Counted from the stretch's first letter, positions 8,556-16,479 are shown. The stretch is DNA of 23,172 nt from DATFWC01 sp045801465 (GCA_045801465.1 JBJMSU010000138.1:1-23172), one strand, 5' to 3'. Made by a program: numbers and translations. The notes: generated by a model not told the origin, from the letters alone.

Positions 8556-9411
8556 TGTCCTGGTCACCGGCGCGACCGGCCTGGTCGGGGCAGCGCTCGC
8601 GCAGGCGCTGCGCGAGGCCGGTCACAGCGTCATCGCGCTTTCCCGCCGCGACGGCGACGTCGTCGATACGGCGACGTGGGGGCGGCTGCCGGCGGTCGAG
8701 CATGTGTTCCATCTCGCCGCGCGCTCCTATGTGCCCGACAGCTGGGCCGATCCGGCCGGCTTCATCGCCAGCAACGTCGCCGGGAGCGCGCAGGCGCTGG
8801 AATATTGTCGTGCCAACGGCGCGCATCTGGTGCTCGCCAGCACCGCGCTGTTCGGCACGCCGAAGCGGCTGCCGGTGCGCGAGGACGACGCGGTAGAGCC
8901 GAACAATCCGTACGCGCTGTCCAAATTCCTGGCCGAGCGGGCGTGCGCGTTCTATGCGGCGAAATTCAGCGTCCCCGTGACGGTCATTCGGCTGGTGAAC
9001 ATTTTCGGCCCAGGTCAGCGCACCGAGTTCCTGATCCCTTCGGTCCTCGACCAGGTGCGCCGGGGCGAGCGCATCCGCGTGAAGACGCTCAAGCCCCGCC
9101 GTGACTTCCTGTTCGTCGACGATGCCGTGGCCGGGCTGATCTCCGCCATGGTGAAGGCGGCCGGCTATCGCGTCGTCAATGTCGGGTCGGGCGCCTCATA
9201 TTCGGTCGCCGAGGTTATCGACACGATCCAAGCTGCCGCCGGCACGCGGCTGCCGGTGTCGAGCGACGAGGATCCGCGCGTCAACGAAATCCCCGAGGCG
9301 CGCGCCGACATCACGCGGGCGCGCAAGCTCCTGGGCTGGGCGCCGCGCCTGACCTTCGCACAGGGAATTGCGCGGCTCGTGGCAGCCGAGCTTCACGCAT
9401 CGCTGAAATGA
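8524..9411 (+). CDS. NAD-dependent epimerase/dehydratase (extended SDR), nucleotide-sugar reductase or epimerase
   Basis: Rossmann-fold enzyme of 295 residues predicted to epimerise or reduce the 4-keto sugar nucleotide made upstream. GATGLVG (residues 16-22) binds NAD. HLAARSYVPDSWADP, STALFGTPKRLPVRE, NPYALSKFLAE with Tyr130/Lys134, RLVNIFGPGQRTEFLIP and RRDFLFVDDAVAGL are extended-SDR landmarks. ATG 8524 is preceded by GAGGG with seven bases of spacing. Both lie in the loop of a 76-bp palindrome, so residues 2-11 (DHELRNRGTS) come from the repeat and are probably not part of the ancestral protein. A TTG at 8491 in frame is less likely. The stop overlaps the glycosyltransferase start by four bases (ATGA). 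The particular sugar and whether it is an epimerase or reductase are undetermined. Confidence 0.85.
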   Translation: MDHELRNRGTSVLVTGATGLVGAALAQALREAGHSVIALSRRDGDVVDTATWGRLPAVEHVFHLAARSYVPDSWADPAGFIASNVAGSAQALEYCRANGAHLVLASTALFGTPKRLPVREDDAVEPNNPYALSKFLAERACAFYAAKFSVPVTVIRLVNIFGPGQRTEFLIPSVLDQVRRGERIRVKTLKPRRDFLFVDDAVAGLISAMVKAAGYRVVNVGSGASYSVAEVIDTIQAAAGTRLPVSSDEDPRVNEIPEARADITRARKLLGWAPRLTFAQGIARLVAAELHASLK

Positions 9412-10943
9412 GTTCAATGAAGACGCGGAAGGAGGGGCTGATCGACGCGGCAATCGGCTTAGCCCGCCGCCGGCCGCAGGCGGTGCTCGCGGGCGTGCTC
9501 GCCCTGCACCTCATCGTCTGGACCGTGCTGCCGCTCCTCGTGTGCGGCAATCTGCAGCTCGATCTCGCCGAGACCCTCGCGCTCGGCAAGGAATGGCAGC
9601 TCGGCTACTGGAAGCATCCGCCGCTGCCGTGGTGGCTCGCCGATCTCGCCTATCGGCTGGTCGGCGATGAGCGCGTCGTCTATCTGCTCGGGCCGCTCGC
9701 GGCGGTCGGCGCCATGTACGTGGTGTGGCGTTTCGCCAGCGAGGTCGTCGCGCCGGCGACGGCGCTCGTCGCCGTGCTCGCACTCGAAGGCATCCATTTC
9801 TACAATTTCTCGGTTCCCAAATTCGCCCACGACCACATGCTCATGGTGCTGTGGCCGCTCACGGGCTGGCGGTTCTATCGCGCGCTCGCCCAGGGACGGC
9901 TGCGCGACTGGCTCCTTGCCGGCGCCCTGCTGGCACTGTGCTTCTGGTCGAAGTACACCGCGTTCGCGTTTGCCGCCACGCTCGGCCTGTTTCTGCTCAT
10001 CGACCGCGACGCGCGCGCAGCCTGGCGAACCGCCGGCCCCTACGCGATGGCGCTCGCGTTCCTGATCGTCGTCGCTCCGCACCTGTGGTGGCTGGTCGAG
10101 TCCGGATTCCAGCCGTTCCGCTACGTCGAAGCGCGCGCCGTGTCGGCAAGCCATGGGTACCAGTACCTCACGTTTCCGCTGCAATGGACCGCCGGACAGG
10201 CCCTGACCCTCCTCCCGGCGTTCGCCTTGCTTGCGCTGCTGTGGCCGCGCGGCACGGCGGCAGAGCCGGCGCGCGAAAACACCTTCGCGCGCCGCTTCGT
10301 GACGGTGCTGGCGCTCGGCCCGTTCATGGTCACCACCGTCGCGGCGCTCGTCCTCGGCCGGCTGCCGATCGCCATGTGGGGCTTCCCGCTGTGGAGCTTC
10401 GCGCCGCTGGCCGCCTTGATGTGGATGCCGCCCGAGCCGCGCCGCCACGCCGCCTTCGCGCGCGGATTCCTCGTGGTGCTGATCGCGATGCCGGTCGCCT
10501 ATGCGGCCGTCGAGCTGCTGGAGCCGCTGGTGCGCGACCGGCCGAAGGCCACCCAGTTCCCGGGACGGCTGGTGGCCGAGACGATCACGCGCCAGTGGCG
10601 CGAGAAAACCGGAGCGCCGCTGCGCTACGTCGGCGGCGCCGAGGTCGGCGCCGGGCCGGGAGAGTTTGCCGCCAACAACATCGCGGTGTACTCGCCCGAT
10701 CGGCCGCACGTGATCGTGCACGGCAATCCTCACCTGAGCCCCTGGATCGACATGGCCGACGTCGAACGGCGCGGCGCGGTGCTGGCCTGGGAGGCGCCGC
10801 CCGGCGCCAACAGCCTGCCGGAGAATATCCGCGGGACTTTCCCGCGTGCCGAACTGCAGCCGCCGCTGGTCCTGCCGCGCCGGACGCTGTTTCCGGTCTC
10901 GCCGGCGGTCATCCACTACGCTGTCGTGCCGCCGCGGCCTTGA
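9408..10943 (+). CDS. Polytopic membrane glycosyltransferase, GT39/GT83 (PMT/ArnT-like)
   Basis: Inner-membrane protein of 511 residues with many hydrophobic segments (first about 25-45) and a soluble C-terminal part from about 390. The first periplasmic loop has NLQLDLAETLALGKEW (Asp52, Glu55) and GYWKHPPLPWW (69-76), the arrangement of PMT_2/ArnT-type transferases, where an acidic residue is catalytic. FNFSVPKFAHDHMLMVLWPL and FWSKYTAFAFAATLGLFLLI also fit. Such enzymes move a sugar from a polyprenyl-phosphate donor to lipid A, another lipid, a glycan or protein on the periplasmic face. It starts at ATG 9408 overlapping the previous stop; ATG 9417 is an alternative. Being last in the operon, it is the likely user of the sugar. 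Its 3' end overlaps the convergent hypothetical gene by 35 bases. The acceptor is unknown. Confidence 0.85.
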   Translation: MSSMKTRKEGLIDAAIGLARRRPQAVLAGVLALHLIVWTVLPLLVCGNLQLDLAETLALGKEWQLGYWKHPPLPWWLADLAYRLVGDERVVYLLGPLAAVGAMYVVWRFASEVVAPATALVAVLALEGIHFYNFSVPKFAHDHMLMVLWPLTGWRFYRALAQGRLRDWLLAGALLALCFWSKYTAFAFAATLGLFLLIDRDARAAWRTAGPYAMALAFLIVVAPHLWWLVESGFQPFRYVEARAVSASHGYQYLTFPLQWTAGQALTLLPAFALLALLWPRGTAAEPARENTFARRFVTVLALGPFMVTTVAALVLGRLPIAMWGFPLWSFAPLAALMWMPPEPRRHAAFARGFLVVLIAMPVAYAAVELLEPLVRDRPKATQFPGRLVAETITRQWREKTGAPLRYVGGAEVGAGPGEFAANNIAVYSPDRPHVIVHGNPHLSPWIDMADVERRGAVLAWEAPPGANSLPENIRGTFPRAELQPPLVLPRRTLFPVSPAVIHYAVVPPRP

Positions 10944-11574
10944 CCTTCCGGCCGCCTCCGCTGCGCCGCTCCTTGAGGCGGCGAGCCTTGGTTTCGGCGA
11001 GCGCCCGATCGAGAGCATGGCGCACTTTGTTGGAGCGAAATTCCTTCGGCGCGTGGCCTTTCTCGACCGCATCGCTCATGCGCCGTAACAGATCGAGGTC
11101 GTGCTCGTCACGATAGGGCTTGAGATCGAGATCGGCCGGAACCTTGCTCAGCCGCTCGTCGCCGATCCGCTTCACGTGTTTCTGCATGAAGCGGTCGTAG
11201 GCGCGCCAGGTCACGCCCGCCGCGCGCACCGCCGCCTGCTCGGCGCGCGTCGCGACCTGATGAGCGTGCAGGTAATGCAGACCGAGCTGGTCGATCAGGG
11301 TCTTTTCCACCTCCTCGTGCAGGATGAGATAGCGATCCGTCTCGATGGTGCGTCCCCGATACGTGAACGATCGCGGCATATGGCGATCGATATAGATCGT
11401 CTTGCCGTCCTGGCTGTAGCCCGCGAGGTACGGGATATCGTGGTCACGGTCGAGCTTCTTGACGCGGCGAACAATGGCGTCGAGGGCGCGGTCCATCATC
11501 AGGCTGGAGACGTACCACTCCGGGATCCGCAGCTTCTGGTGCGGCGCTTGCGGGTGACAAAAGTCCAACGGCAT
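10909..11574 (-). CDS. Conserved-looking hypothetical protein with an HEE-rich centre and basic tail
   Basis: I do not recognise the family. From ATG 11574 it has 221 residues. The first part (FCHPQAPHQKLRIPEWYVSS) is followed by AGYSQDGKTIYIDRHMP, then TDRYLILHEEVEKTLIDQLG with His86, Glu87 and Glu88, then LHYLHAHQVATRAEQ with His100, His103 and His105. This looks like a zinc- or iron-binding centre, though the HExxH form is absent. The C-terminus is basic and low in complexity (RRSGGGRKVKAAAARQ). GGAAG precedes ATG 11574 at suitable spacing; the frame stays open to 11706 but that extension lacks obvious conserved character. Codon bias is normal for the window. It converges on and overlaps the glycosyltransferase by 35 bases. 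Function is unknown and I infer only a soluble, possibly metal-binding, protein. Confidence 0.7.
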   Translation of the reverse strand: MPLDFCHPQAPHQKLRIPEWYVSSLMMDRALDAIVRRVKKLDRDHDIPYLAGYSQDGKTIYIDRHMPRSFTYRGRTIETDRYLILHEEVEKTLIDQLGLHYLHAHQVATRAEQAAVRAAGVTWRAYDRFMQKHVKRIGDERLSKVPADLDLKPYRDEHDLDLLRRMSDAVEKGHAPKEFRSNKVRHALDRALAETKARRLKERRSGGGRKVKAAAARQRSG

Positions 11575-11759
11575 CTCGCTTCCCCATGGGCCAGGGGCTC
11601 TTTCGGCATCATACGCGACAATTCGGCGCAGCACGCCGGCGCCGTCAAGCCGGTACCGCAGCGAAAAATTTCTCGGAACCATTTTCGCCGGGCGCACGTT
11701 GATCAACTGCCGGGCGGTTCCCCTCGTCTCCCCAACCCCCCTGACCGTCTGGCAATGTG

Positions 11760-11788
11760 GCCCCGGCGCGAAGCCGGGGCTTTTTTTT
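11760..11788 (+). terminator. Strong rho-independent terminator, plus-strand orientation
   Basis: GCCCCGGC (11760-11767) and GCCGGGGC (11773-11780) form a perfect 8-bp GC-rich stem with loop GCGAA, followed directly by eight T residues (11781-11788). There is no A-run on the left, so it works only for rightward transcripts. No plus-strand coding gene ends near it; the closest ends at 10943. It may stop read-through from the sugar operon or end a small RNA. Confidence 0.85.
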
Positions 11789-11903
11789 CACCAAGCCCCG
11801 GTCATGGTTCACGAATCCGCCGGTTCTATCCGCCCTCAAGCGCCAGTCCTCGTTCCGATAGGAAAGCCTTGTGTCGACTCGACGACGGTCGACAGTGTCG
11901 GAA

Positions 11904-12360
11904 ATGAGGGAAAGGGGTCCGGTTAAACGGCTGAAGGTCGTCCTCTGGCTCGCCGTGCTGATCGCGGCGGGCGGCCGTGTGGTGGTGGCGCTACGGACGC
12001 GGGCCGCAAGTCGCCGCGGTCGCACCGTGGCGCGGCACCGCGGTGGGATCGTTTACCCCACCGCGCGGTAGAGCCGGTGCGCTGGGCCAAGGTCACGAGC
12101 CTGATCCGCAGCCGCACCGAACGCGAGACCGGTTACAAGTCCATGTCGTGGATCGATTGGCGCACTTGCCGGCTGCGCGCTCGGCTATGCGCTCGCGGCC
12201 GCGCTCGGCACCATCGACTTCAAAGTCAGCGACGTCGTCGACATGACGCGGCGGCCGCTGATCTACGGACCCACGGCGCGGTTGCGGTCGCGGCATCCAG
12301 CTCGCCGACGGCACCATCGCGACCGACGACGGCGCCGCGTCCGTACCGGCGCTGGACTGA
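11904..12360 (+). pseudogene. Decayed gene, frameshifted; start resembles an HlyD/RND efflux adaptor
   Basis: Coding-like peptides jump between plus-strand frames. From ATG 11904 comes VKRLKVVLWLAVLIAAGG, a membrane anchor. The next frame gives WWWRYGRGPQVAAVAPWRGTAV (about 11978-12043); IVYPTAR and a TAG stop follow at 12048-12069. Then VEPVRWAKVTSLIRSR appears from 12068 in a third frame. The string IVY-x-T-x-x-VEPVRWAKV is what I recall from periplasmic adaptor subunits of Rhizobiales efflux pumps. Further right, GYALAAALGTIDFKVSDVVD (from 12183) and GIQLADGTIATDDGAASVPA (to the TGA at 12358) lie in two more frames and do not clearly belong to that family. Part of them could be an AsmA-like remnant. 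The number of shifts argues for a relic rather than sequencing error. Family assignment is tentative. Confidence 0.42.
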
Positions 12361-12376
12361 TCGACGGCCTTGATCA

Positions 12377-12399
12377 CCCTCATCCCGTCAGGATGAGGG
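12377..12399. repeat. Short perfect hairpin in the leader region of the EAL gene
   Basis: CCCTCATCC (12377-12385) and GGATGAGGG (12391-12399) pair perfectly around the loop CGTCA. No T-run follows. The CCTCATCC core recalls a widespread Bradyrhizobium-type intergenic repeat, of which this may be a remnant together with the GC-rich sequence to about 12480. The remainder up to 12606 holds no other feature I can support. Confidence 0.45.
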
Positions 12400-12606
12400 C
12401 GGCTGCGCCAGCTGCGTCTCGGCACGGCTCATCCAGGCCAAGACGCGCGTTCCGCGACCGTGCGCGGCGGCATTTGGCTCAGGATAACCAGTTAATTTCA
12501 GTTGATGGCACTGACGTTGCTTGCAACCGCGCCGCGCTCGTGGACATTGTTATGGGCAGGACCTGCGAATCGCGCTTCCATGTCGCGGGCCTTCAAGGGA
12601 TCCGCC

Positions 12607-14088
12607 ATGATGCGCCTCGGCGCCGCCTTCATCGCCATCTGCATGGTGCTGATCGCCGGCTCGCTTGGCGCGGTGCTCTATCTCTCGATCGGCCTGTCCG
12701 CCATGGAGGCCTCCGTCCTGGCGCTGTCCCTGCTGGTGACGCTGATCGTCTACAACACCGCCTCGACCCGTGGGCATGATCGCGAGATCGTCAGCCAGCA
12801 GATCGCCGATCTCTCGCGCGGCACGGCCGACCTCGCCCGGCAGGTCGGCGAGGTCGGGCGCCGCCTGGAGGCCGCCGAGGCAAACGCGCAAGCGGCCGCC
12901 GAGCGGGCGCGCACCGCGACCGCGCCGCTGACCGCCGAGATCGAGACGCTGGGAAATCTGGTCAAGCAACTCGCCGAATCGGTTGCCGCCCATGAGGCGG
13001 CGCTGGCCCGCACCGCCATCGGCGACCTCATGGCGGCGCATCCGCCCGAGGCCGCCGAGAGCGCGCCGGCCGAGAGCGCTTCGACGGCCGATCCCGGTGA
13101 GCTGGGCGAGCCCGAGCCCGAGCGGCTCGCCGGCGGGCGCTTTCGCAGCGCCGATCGCGCCGACGTGAGCGCCTTGATTTCGGACGCCATCGAGGACAAT
13201 CGCGTCGATCTCTACCTGCAGCCGATCGTGTCGCTGCCGCAGCGCAAGGTACGCTTCTACGAAGCCATGGCGCGGCTGCGCACCGAGGAAGGCGAGGTGC
13301 TCTCCCCCGCCGAGTTCCTGCCCTTCGCCGAGGCCGGCGGCCTGATGCCGCGGATCGACAACGTCATCCTGTTCCGCTGCGTTCAGGTGGTGCGCCGGCT
13401 GGCGAGCAAGAACCGCGACATCGGCGTGTTCTGCGACGTGTCGGGATGGAGCCTGAGCGACCCGGAATTCTTTCCCCAGCTCGCCGAATTCATGGAAGCG
13501 AACCGGGCGCTCGCCCCCTCGCTGGTGCTGGAATTCGCCCAGAGCACGCTGCGCGCCATGGGTCCCTTGGAAAACGAAAGCCTGGCGGCGCTGGCCGAGC
13601 TCGGCTTCCGCTTCTCGCTCGACCGGCTGACGGACCTCAAGATCGCACCGCGCGAGCTCGCCGACCGCGGCTTCCGCTTCGTCAAGGCGCCGGCCGCGCT
13701 TCTCCTCAACCGGGCCGCCACGCAGGCGACCGACATCCACCCGGCCGATTTTTCCGACCTGCTCGGGCGCTTCGGCATCGACCTGATCGCCGACAAGATC
13801 GAGAGCGAGGGAACCGTGGTCGACCTCCTCGACTACGACGTGCGGTTCGGCCAGGGCCTCCTGTTCTCGCCGCCGCGGCCGGTGCGCACCGACGTGATCG
13901 CCGGGGCGGAACACAACGAGGCGCCCCGCCGCGAGACGACGATCGCCGCGGCACCGGCGCGGCGAGGCAAGGCCCAGGACGATGCGCCACCGGTGCGCCC
14001 GTCCGATCAGGCTCCCGCCGGCGAGCGCCCCGACCGCCGCGCCGGCATGCTGGCCCAACTGGCCCGTGGAGTGTCGCGGCGGGCGTGA
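12607..14088 (+). CDS. Membrane EAL-domain protein with degenerate active site, TipF-like c-di-GMP effector
   Basis: From ATG 12607 the protein has 493 residues: TM1 about 7-28, TM2 about 32-49, a predicted coiled coil about 60-140 rich in Ala/Glu/Arg, an acidic Pro/Ala linker, an EAL domain about 185-435 and a disordered basic tail. In the EAL domain, LYLQPIVSLPQRKVRFYEAMARLR keeps Glu219 but reads EAM. The metal-ligand Asn is replaced (CDVSG), the LxxTE glutamate becomes Gln (LEFAQS), and the DDFG loop is lost (FSLDRLTD). Phosphodiesterase activity is therefore unlikely. The architecture matches TipF of Caulobacter, a c-di-GMP-binding membrane protein needed for flagellum assembly, and cheZ/cheY lie close by. 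AAGGGA at 12595-12600 supports this start; upstream starts at 12580 and 12505 lack good sites. EAL family is certain, TipF orthology inferred. Confidence 0.85.
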   Translation: MMRLGAAFIAICMVLIAGSLGAVLYLSIGLSAMEASVLALSLLVTLIVYNTASTRGHDREIVSQQIADLSRGTADLARQVGEVGRRLEAAEANAQAAAERARTATAPLTAEIETLGNLVKQLAESVAAHEAALARTAIGDLMAAHPPEAAESAPAESASTADPGELGEPEPERLAGGRFRSADRADVSALISDAIEDNRVDLYLQPIVSLPQRKVRFYEAMARLRTEEGEVLSPAEFLPFAEAGGLMPRIDNVILFRCVQVVRRLASKNRDIGVFCDVSGWSLSDPEFFPQLAEFMEANRALAPSLVLEFAQSTLRAMGPLENESLAALAELGFRFSLDRLTDLKIAPRELADRGFRFVKAPAALLLNRAATQATDIHPADFSDLLGRFGIDLIADKIESEGTVVDLLDYDVRFGQGLLFSPPRPVRTDVIAGAEHNEAPRRETTIAAAPARRGKAQDDAPPVRPSDQAPAGERPDRRAGMLAQLARGVSRRA

Positions 14089-14238
14089 GGCGGAGCTGCT
14101 ACCCCTGCTGCGTCCGCGCGGTCGATTCAAGGCATCAGCAGAAAGCATCGCGGCGAGGAGCCTATGCCTCAGGAGAGGCCCGGGCGTGACGGCGCGGTGC
14201 GGATCGGCTAAGGGAGCCGCCCTGCCCGCCGGCTCCCC

Positions 14239-15108
14239 ATGACCCAGCCCAAGTCCCGCATCGTCGATCATTTCTCGACCCTCGCTCCATCCTACGATCT
14301 CGTGCTGTGCGACGTCTGGGGCGTGGTGCACAACGGCATGGCCGCCCATGCGGAGGCCGGCGAGGCGCTCGTCCGCTTTCGCGAGCGCGGCGGCACCGTG
14401 GTCCTGGTGTCGAATTCGCCGCGGCCGGGCATCCCGGTGATGCGCCAGCTCGACCGCTTCGGCGTGATCCGTGGCGCCTACGACGCCGTCGTCACCTCGG
14501 GCGACGTCACCCGCGGCGTGCTCGCCGAGCGCCCGGGGACGAACGTGTTTCACCTCGGCCCGGAACGCGACCTTCCGATCTTCGAGGGGCTCGACATGCG
14601 TTTCACCGCGCTCGAGGCGGCGGACTGCGTCGTCTGCTCCGGCCTGTTCGACGACGTGGTGGAGACGCCGGACGACTATCGCGAGCTCCTCGGCAGGATC
14701 CGGGCGCGCGGCCTCACCATGGTGTGCGCCAACCCGGACGTGGTGGTGGAGCGCGGCGAGCAACTGGTGTACTGCGCCGGCGCCATCGCCGACCTCTACG
14801 CGGCGCTCGGCGGCGAGGTCATCTACGCCGGCAAGCCGTACCGGCCGATCTACGACCTCGCGCTCGCCAAGGGCGCCGACATCCGCGGCGCAACGGTCGA
14901 TCTTGCCCGCGTGCTGGCGATCGGCGACTCGGTGCGCACCGATTTCACCGGCGCCCTGGCGCTGGGCATCGATTGCCTGTTCGTGACGGCCGGCATCCAT
15001 GCCGAGGAATTGGGCGGGCGCGATCAGCCCGACATGACGGCGCTGGCGGAAATCTTCGCGACGGCCGGCGCCTTGCCCAAGGCGATAACCCGGCGGCTCG
15101 CGTGGTGA
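14239..15108 (+). CDS. HAD class IIA sugar-phosphatase-like hydrolase (TIGR01459 type)
   Basis: Cytoplasmic phosphatase of the NagD/pyridoxal phosphatase branch, 289 residues. HAD motif I is YDLVLCDVWGVVHNG with nucleophile Asp25; the second aspartate of the usual DxD is Trp27 here, as in the alphaproteobacterial subfamily I recall. Motif II is VLVSNS, motif III the lysine of AGKPYRPIYDLAL (Lys199), and motif IV IGDSVRTDFTGA (Asp230, Asp235). A C2-type cap lies between motifs II and III. No strong Shine-Dalgarno site precedes ATG 14239, but the N-terminus fits the family. The gene stands alone, 150 bases after the EAL gene. In related genomes I recall a HAD gene of this kind beside ribF and ileS; here cheZ, cheY and a kinase separate them. 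The substrate is not known. Confidence 0.87.
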   Translation: MTQPKSRIVDHFSTLAPSYDLVLCDVWGVVHNGMAAHAEAGEALVRFRERGGTVVLVSNSPRPGIPVMRQLDRFGVIRGAYDAVVTSGDVTRGVLAERPGTNVFHLGPERDLPIFEGLDMRFTALEAADCVVCSGLFDDVVETPDDYRELLGRIRARGLTMVCANPDVVVERGEQLVYCAGAIADLYAALGGEVIYAGKPYRPIYDLALAKGADIRGATVDLARVLAIGDSVRTDFTGALALGIDCLFVTAGIHAEELGGRDQPDMTALAEIFATAGALPKAITRRLAW

Positions 15109-15122
15109 GGCTCAACCGCAGC

Positions 15123-15306
15123 CCTGTCATCCCCGGCGCAGCGCAGCACGAGCGCAGCGAAGTGGTGCGCTGCAGACCCGGGATCCAGGACCACGGTGTT
15201 CCTGGATCCCGGACCAGCGGTGCACCACTCGCGTGAAAACGCGCATAGCGCGTCGAAGACGCGCGTAAACGCGCTTTAGCTGCTGCACCGCATCCGGGAT
15301 GACAGG
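15123..15306. repeat. 184-bp composite palindromic repeat between convergent genes
   Basis: The outer arms CCTGTCATCCC (15123-15133) and GGGATGACAGG (15296-15306) are perfect. A nested hairpin has CCGGGATCCAGGA (15178-15190) and TCCTGGATCCCGG (15200-15212), extended outward by AGTGGTGC (15161-15168) and GCACCACT (15222-15229). The remaining part contains repeated GCGCG/CGCGC steps around 15231-15280. Such multi-arm elements are common between genes in Bradyrhizobium relatives by recollection. It fills the gap between the HAD gene and cheZ and may serve as a bidirectional transcription stop, though no T-run is present. Confidence 0.82.
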
Positions 15307-15327
15307 CTTGTGTAGCGGGCTACGAGA

Positions 15328-15966
15328 TCAGGCGAACAGCTCGTCGATCTGGTTTTGCACGTTGCCGCGACCGTCGAGCTGCGGCCCATGGATCATGAGC
15401 TTCTGCTTGCGCTCGGCGCGCGCCCGCTCGGCATCGTTGAGGTAGCCGTCGAGGTCCTTGGCACGCATGACGTCGGCGAAGCGCGCGACCCGCGTCTCGA
15501 TGTGCTGCAGCGTCTCCACCACCTTGGCGATGCGCTGGCCGGTAATGTCCTGGAACGAACAGGCTTCGAAGATCACCAGCATCTTCTCGTCGACCAGTGC
15601 CTTGAAGGCGGCGGGGTCGCTGGCGTCGGCCGCCATCAACGTCTCGGCGCATTCCATGATCGTGTTGGTGGCCTTCTCGGTCGATTTCACGATCGCATCG
15701 AGCTCCTCGCCGGCCGACGGAATGCGGCTGTTCTTGAGATCGTTGACCTGGAGGACGCCGATCTCCTGGCGCATGGACTCGATATAGCCGGCGATCTCGC
15801 GCAGCTCGCCATACACCTTGGCATCCATCGCCTGGAAGAAGGTCTGGAGCGATTGCGCCGCGACCTCGGCCAGCGTGATGATGTCGTGGAAGGTGACGTT
15901 GTCGCGCTTCTGGCGGAGAAATTCGATGAGGCGGTCGAAATGACTGGAGTCGGTCACCGGCATCAT
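15328..15966 (-). CDS. cheZ: CheZ-like CheY-P phosphatase
   Basis: Predicted phosphatase of phosphorylated CheY, 212 residues, almost wholly helical. The diagnostic segment EACSFQDITGQRIAKVVETL matches the CheZ active-site helix, with catalytic Gln144 in the D-x-T-G-Q motif and Asp140. The C-terminus ends QNQIDELFA, resembling the CheY-binding tail of CheZ. The long N-terminal helices (LIEFLRQKRDNVTFHDIITL, SLQTFFQAMDAKVYGELREI) fit the four-helix-bundle dimer. The start is chosen at ATG 15966, with AGGAG at 15971-15975; ATG 15963 is equally possible, and an in-frame start at 16017 only adds a Gly/Pro stretch. It lies 129 bases downstream of cheY on the same strand, so enzyme and substrate are probably co-expressed. 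It converges with the HAD gene across the composite repeat. Confidence 0.87.
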   Translation of the reverse strand: MMPVTDSSHFDRLIEFLRQKRDNVTFHDIITLAEVAAQSLQTFFQAMDAKVYGELREIAGYIESMRQEIGVLQVNDLKNSRIPSAGEELDAIVKSTEKATNTIMECAETLMAADASDPAAFKALVDEKMLVIFEACSFQDITGQRIAKVVETLQHIETRVARFADVMRAKDLDGYLNDAERARAERKQKLMIHGPQLDGRGNVQNQIDELFA

Positions 15967-16095
15967 CTCTCTCCTGCCCCCAAGCCCCGCCTTCGGCGGT
16001 CCCTCCCCACCGATCACCGTCCGCCATTGTTGATTGCGCGCTCGGGCGAGTGTTAAGCCGAACGGGACTTCATGGACCCGGCGCAGCCCTGCAAT

Positions 16096-16479
16096 TTATT
16101 CGGCGAATACGGCCTCGATCTTGGTCTTGAGCGTCTGGGCGTTGAACGGCTTGACGATATAGTTGTTCACCCCTGCCTTCTTGGCAGCGATGACGTTCTC
16201 GGTCTTGGATTCGGCCGTCACCATGATGAAGGGGGTCTTGGCAAGCCCGGGGTCGGACCGGACTTCCTTCAACAGCTCGTATCCGGTCATGGGCTCCATG
16301 TTCCAATCCGAGATCACCAGACCGTACTTCTTCTCCCGCAGCTTGTTGAGCGCGGCCGAGCCGTCCGAGGCATCGTCGATGTCGTCGAAGCCGAGCTGCT
16401 TGAGCAAATTTCGGATGATGCGAATCATCGTGTTGTAGTCGTCAACCACGAGTATCGGCATCGACAGATCAACTGCCAT
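16096..16479 (-). CDS. cheY: CheY-type single-domain response regulator
   Basis: A 127-residue receiver domain with no output domain, so it should act by binding the flagellar motor. The acidic pair Asp13/Asp14 (ILVVDDYNTM), phosphoacceptor Asp58 (LVISDWNMEPMTG), the switch Thr88 (IMVTAES) and Lys110 (NNYIVKPF) are all present. The SDWNMP-like loop and YNTMIRIIRNLLKQLGF helix closely resemble CheY of enteric and alphaproteobacterial origin. GGAG lies seven bases before the ATG at 16479. The CheZ-like gene follows on the same strand. The upstream 450 bases separate it from a divergent hybrid kinase gene. The window contains no CheA, CheW, CheR or CheB, so the rest of the pathway is elsewhere. 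Confidence 0.93.
   Translation of the reverse strand: MAVDLSMPILVVDDYNTMIRIIRNLLKQLGFDDIDDASDGSAALNKLREKKYGLVISDWNMEPMTGYELLKEVRSDPGLAKTPFIMVTAESKTENVIAAKKAGVNNYIVKPFNAQTLKTKIEAVFAE

Noticed and set aside
12550..15000. An 816-codon minus-strand open frame across the EAL and HAD genes
   Set aside because: It is antisense to two genes with complete motifs; composition is that of a codon-bias shadow. The same reasoning removes the long minus-strand frames at 5164-6549, 6546-7685, 9459-11072, 17267-19537 and 20652-22502.
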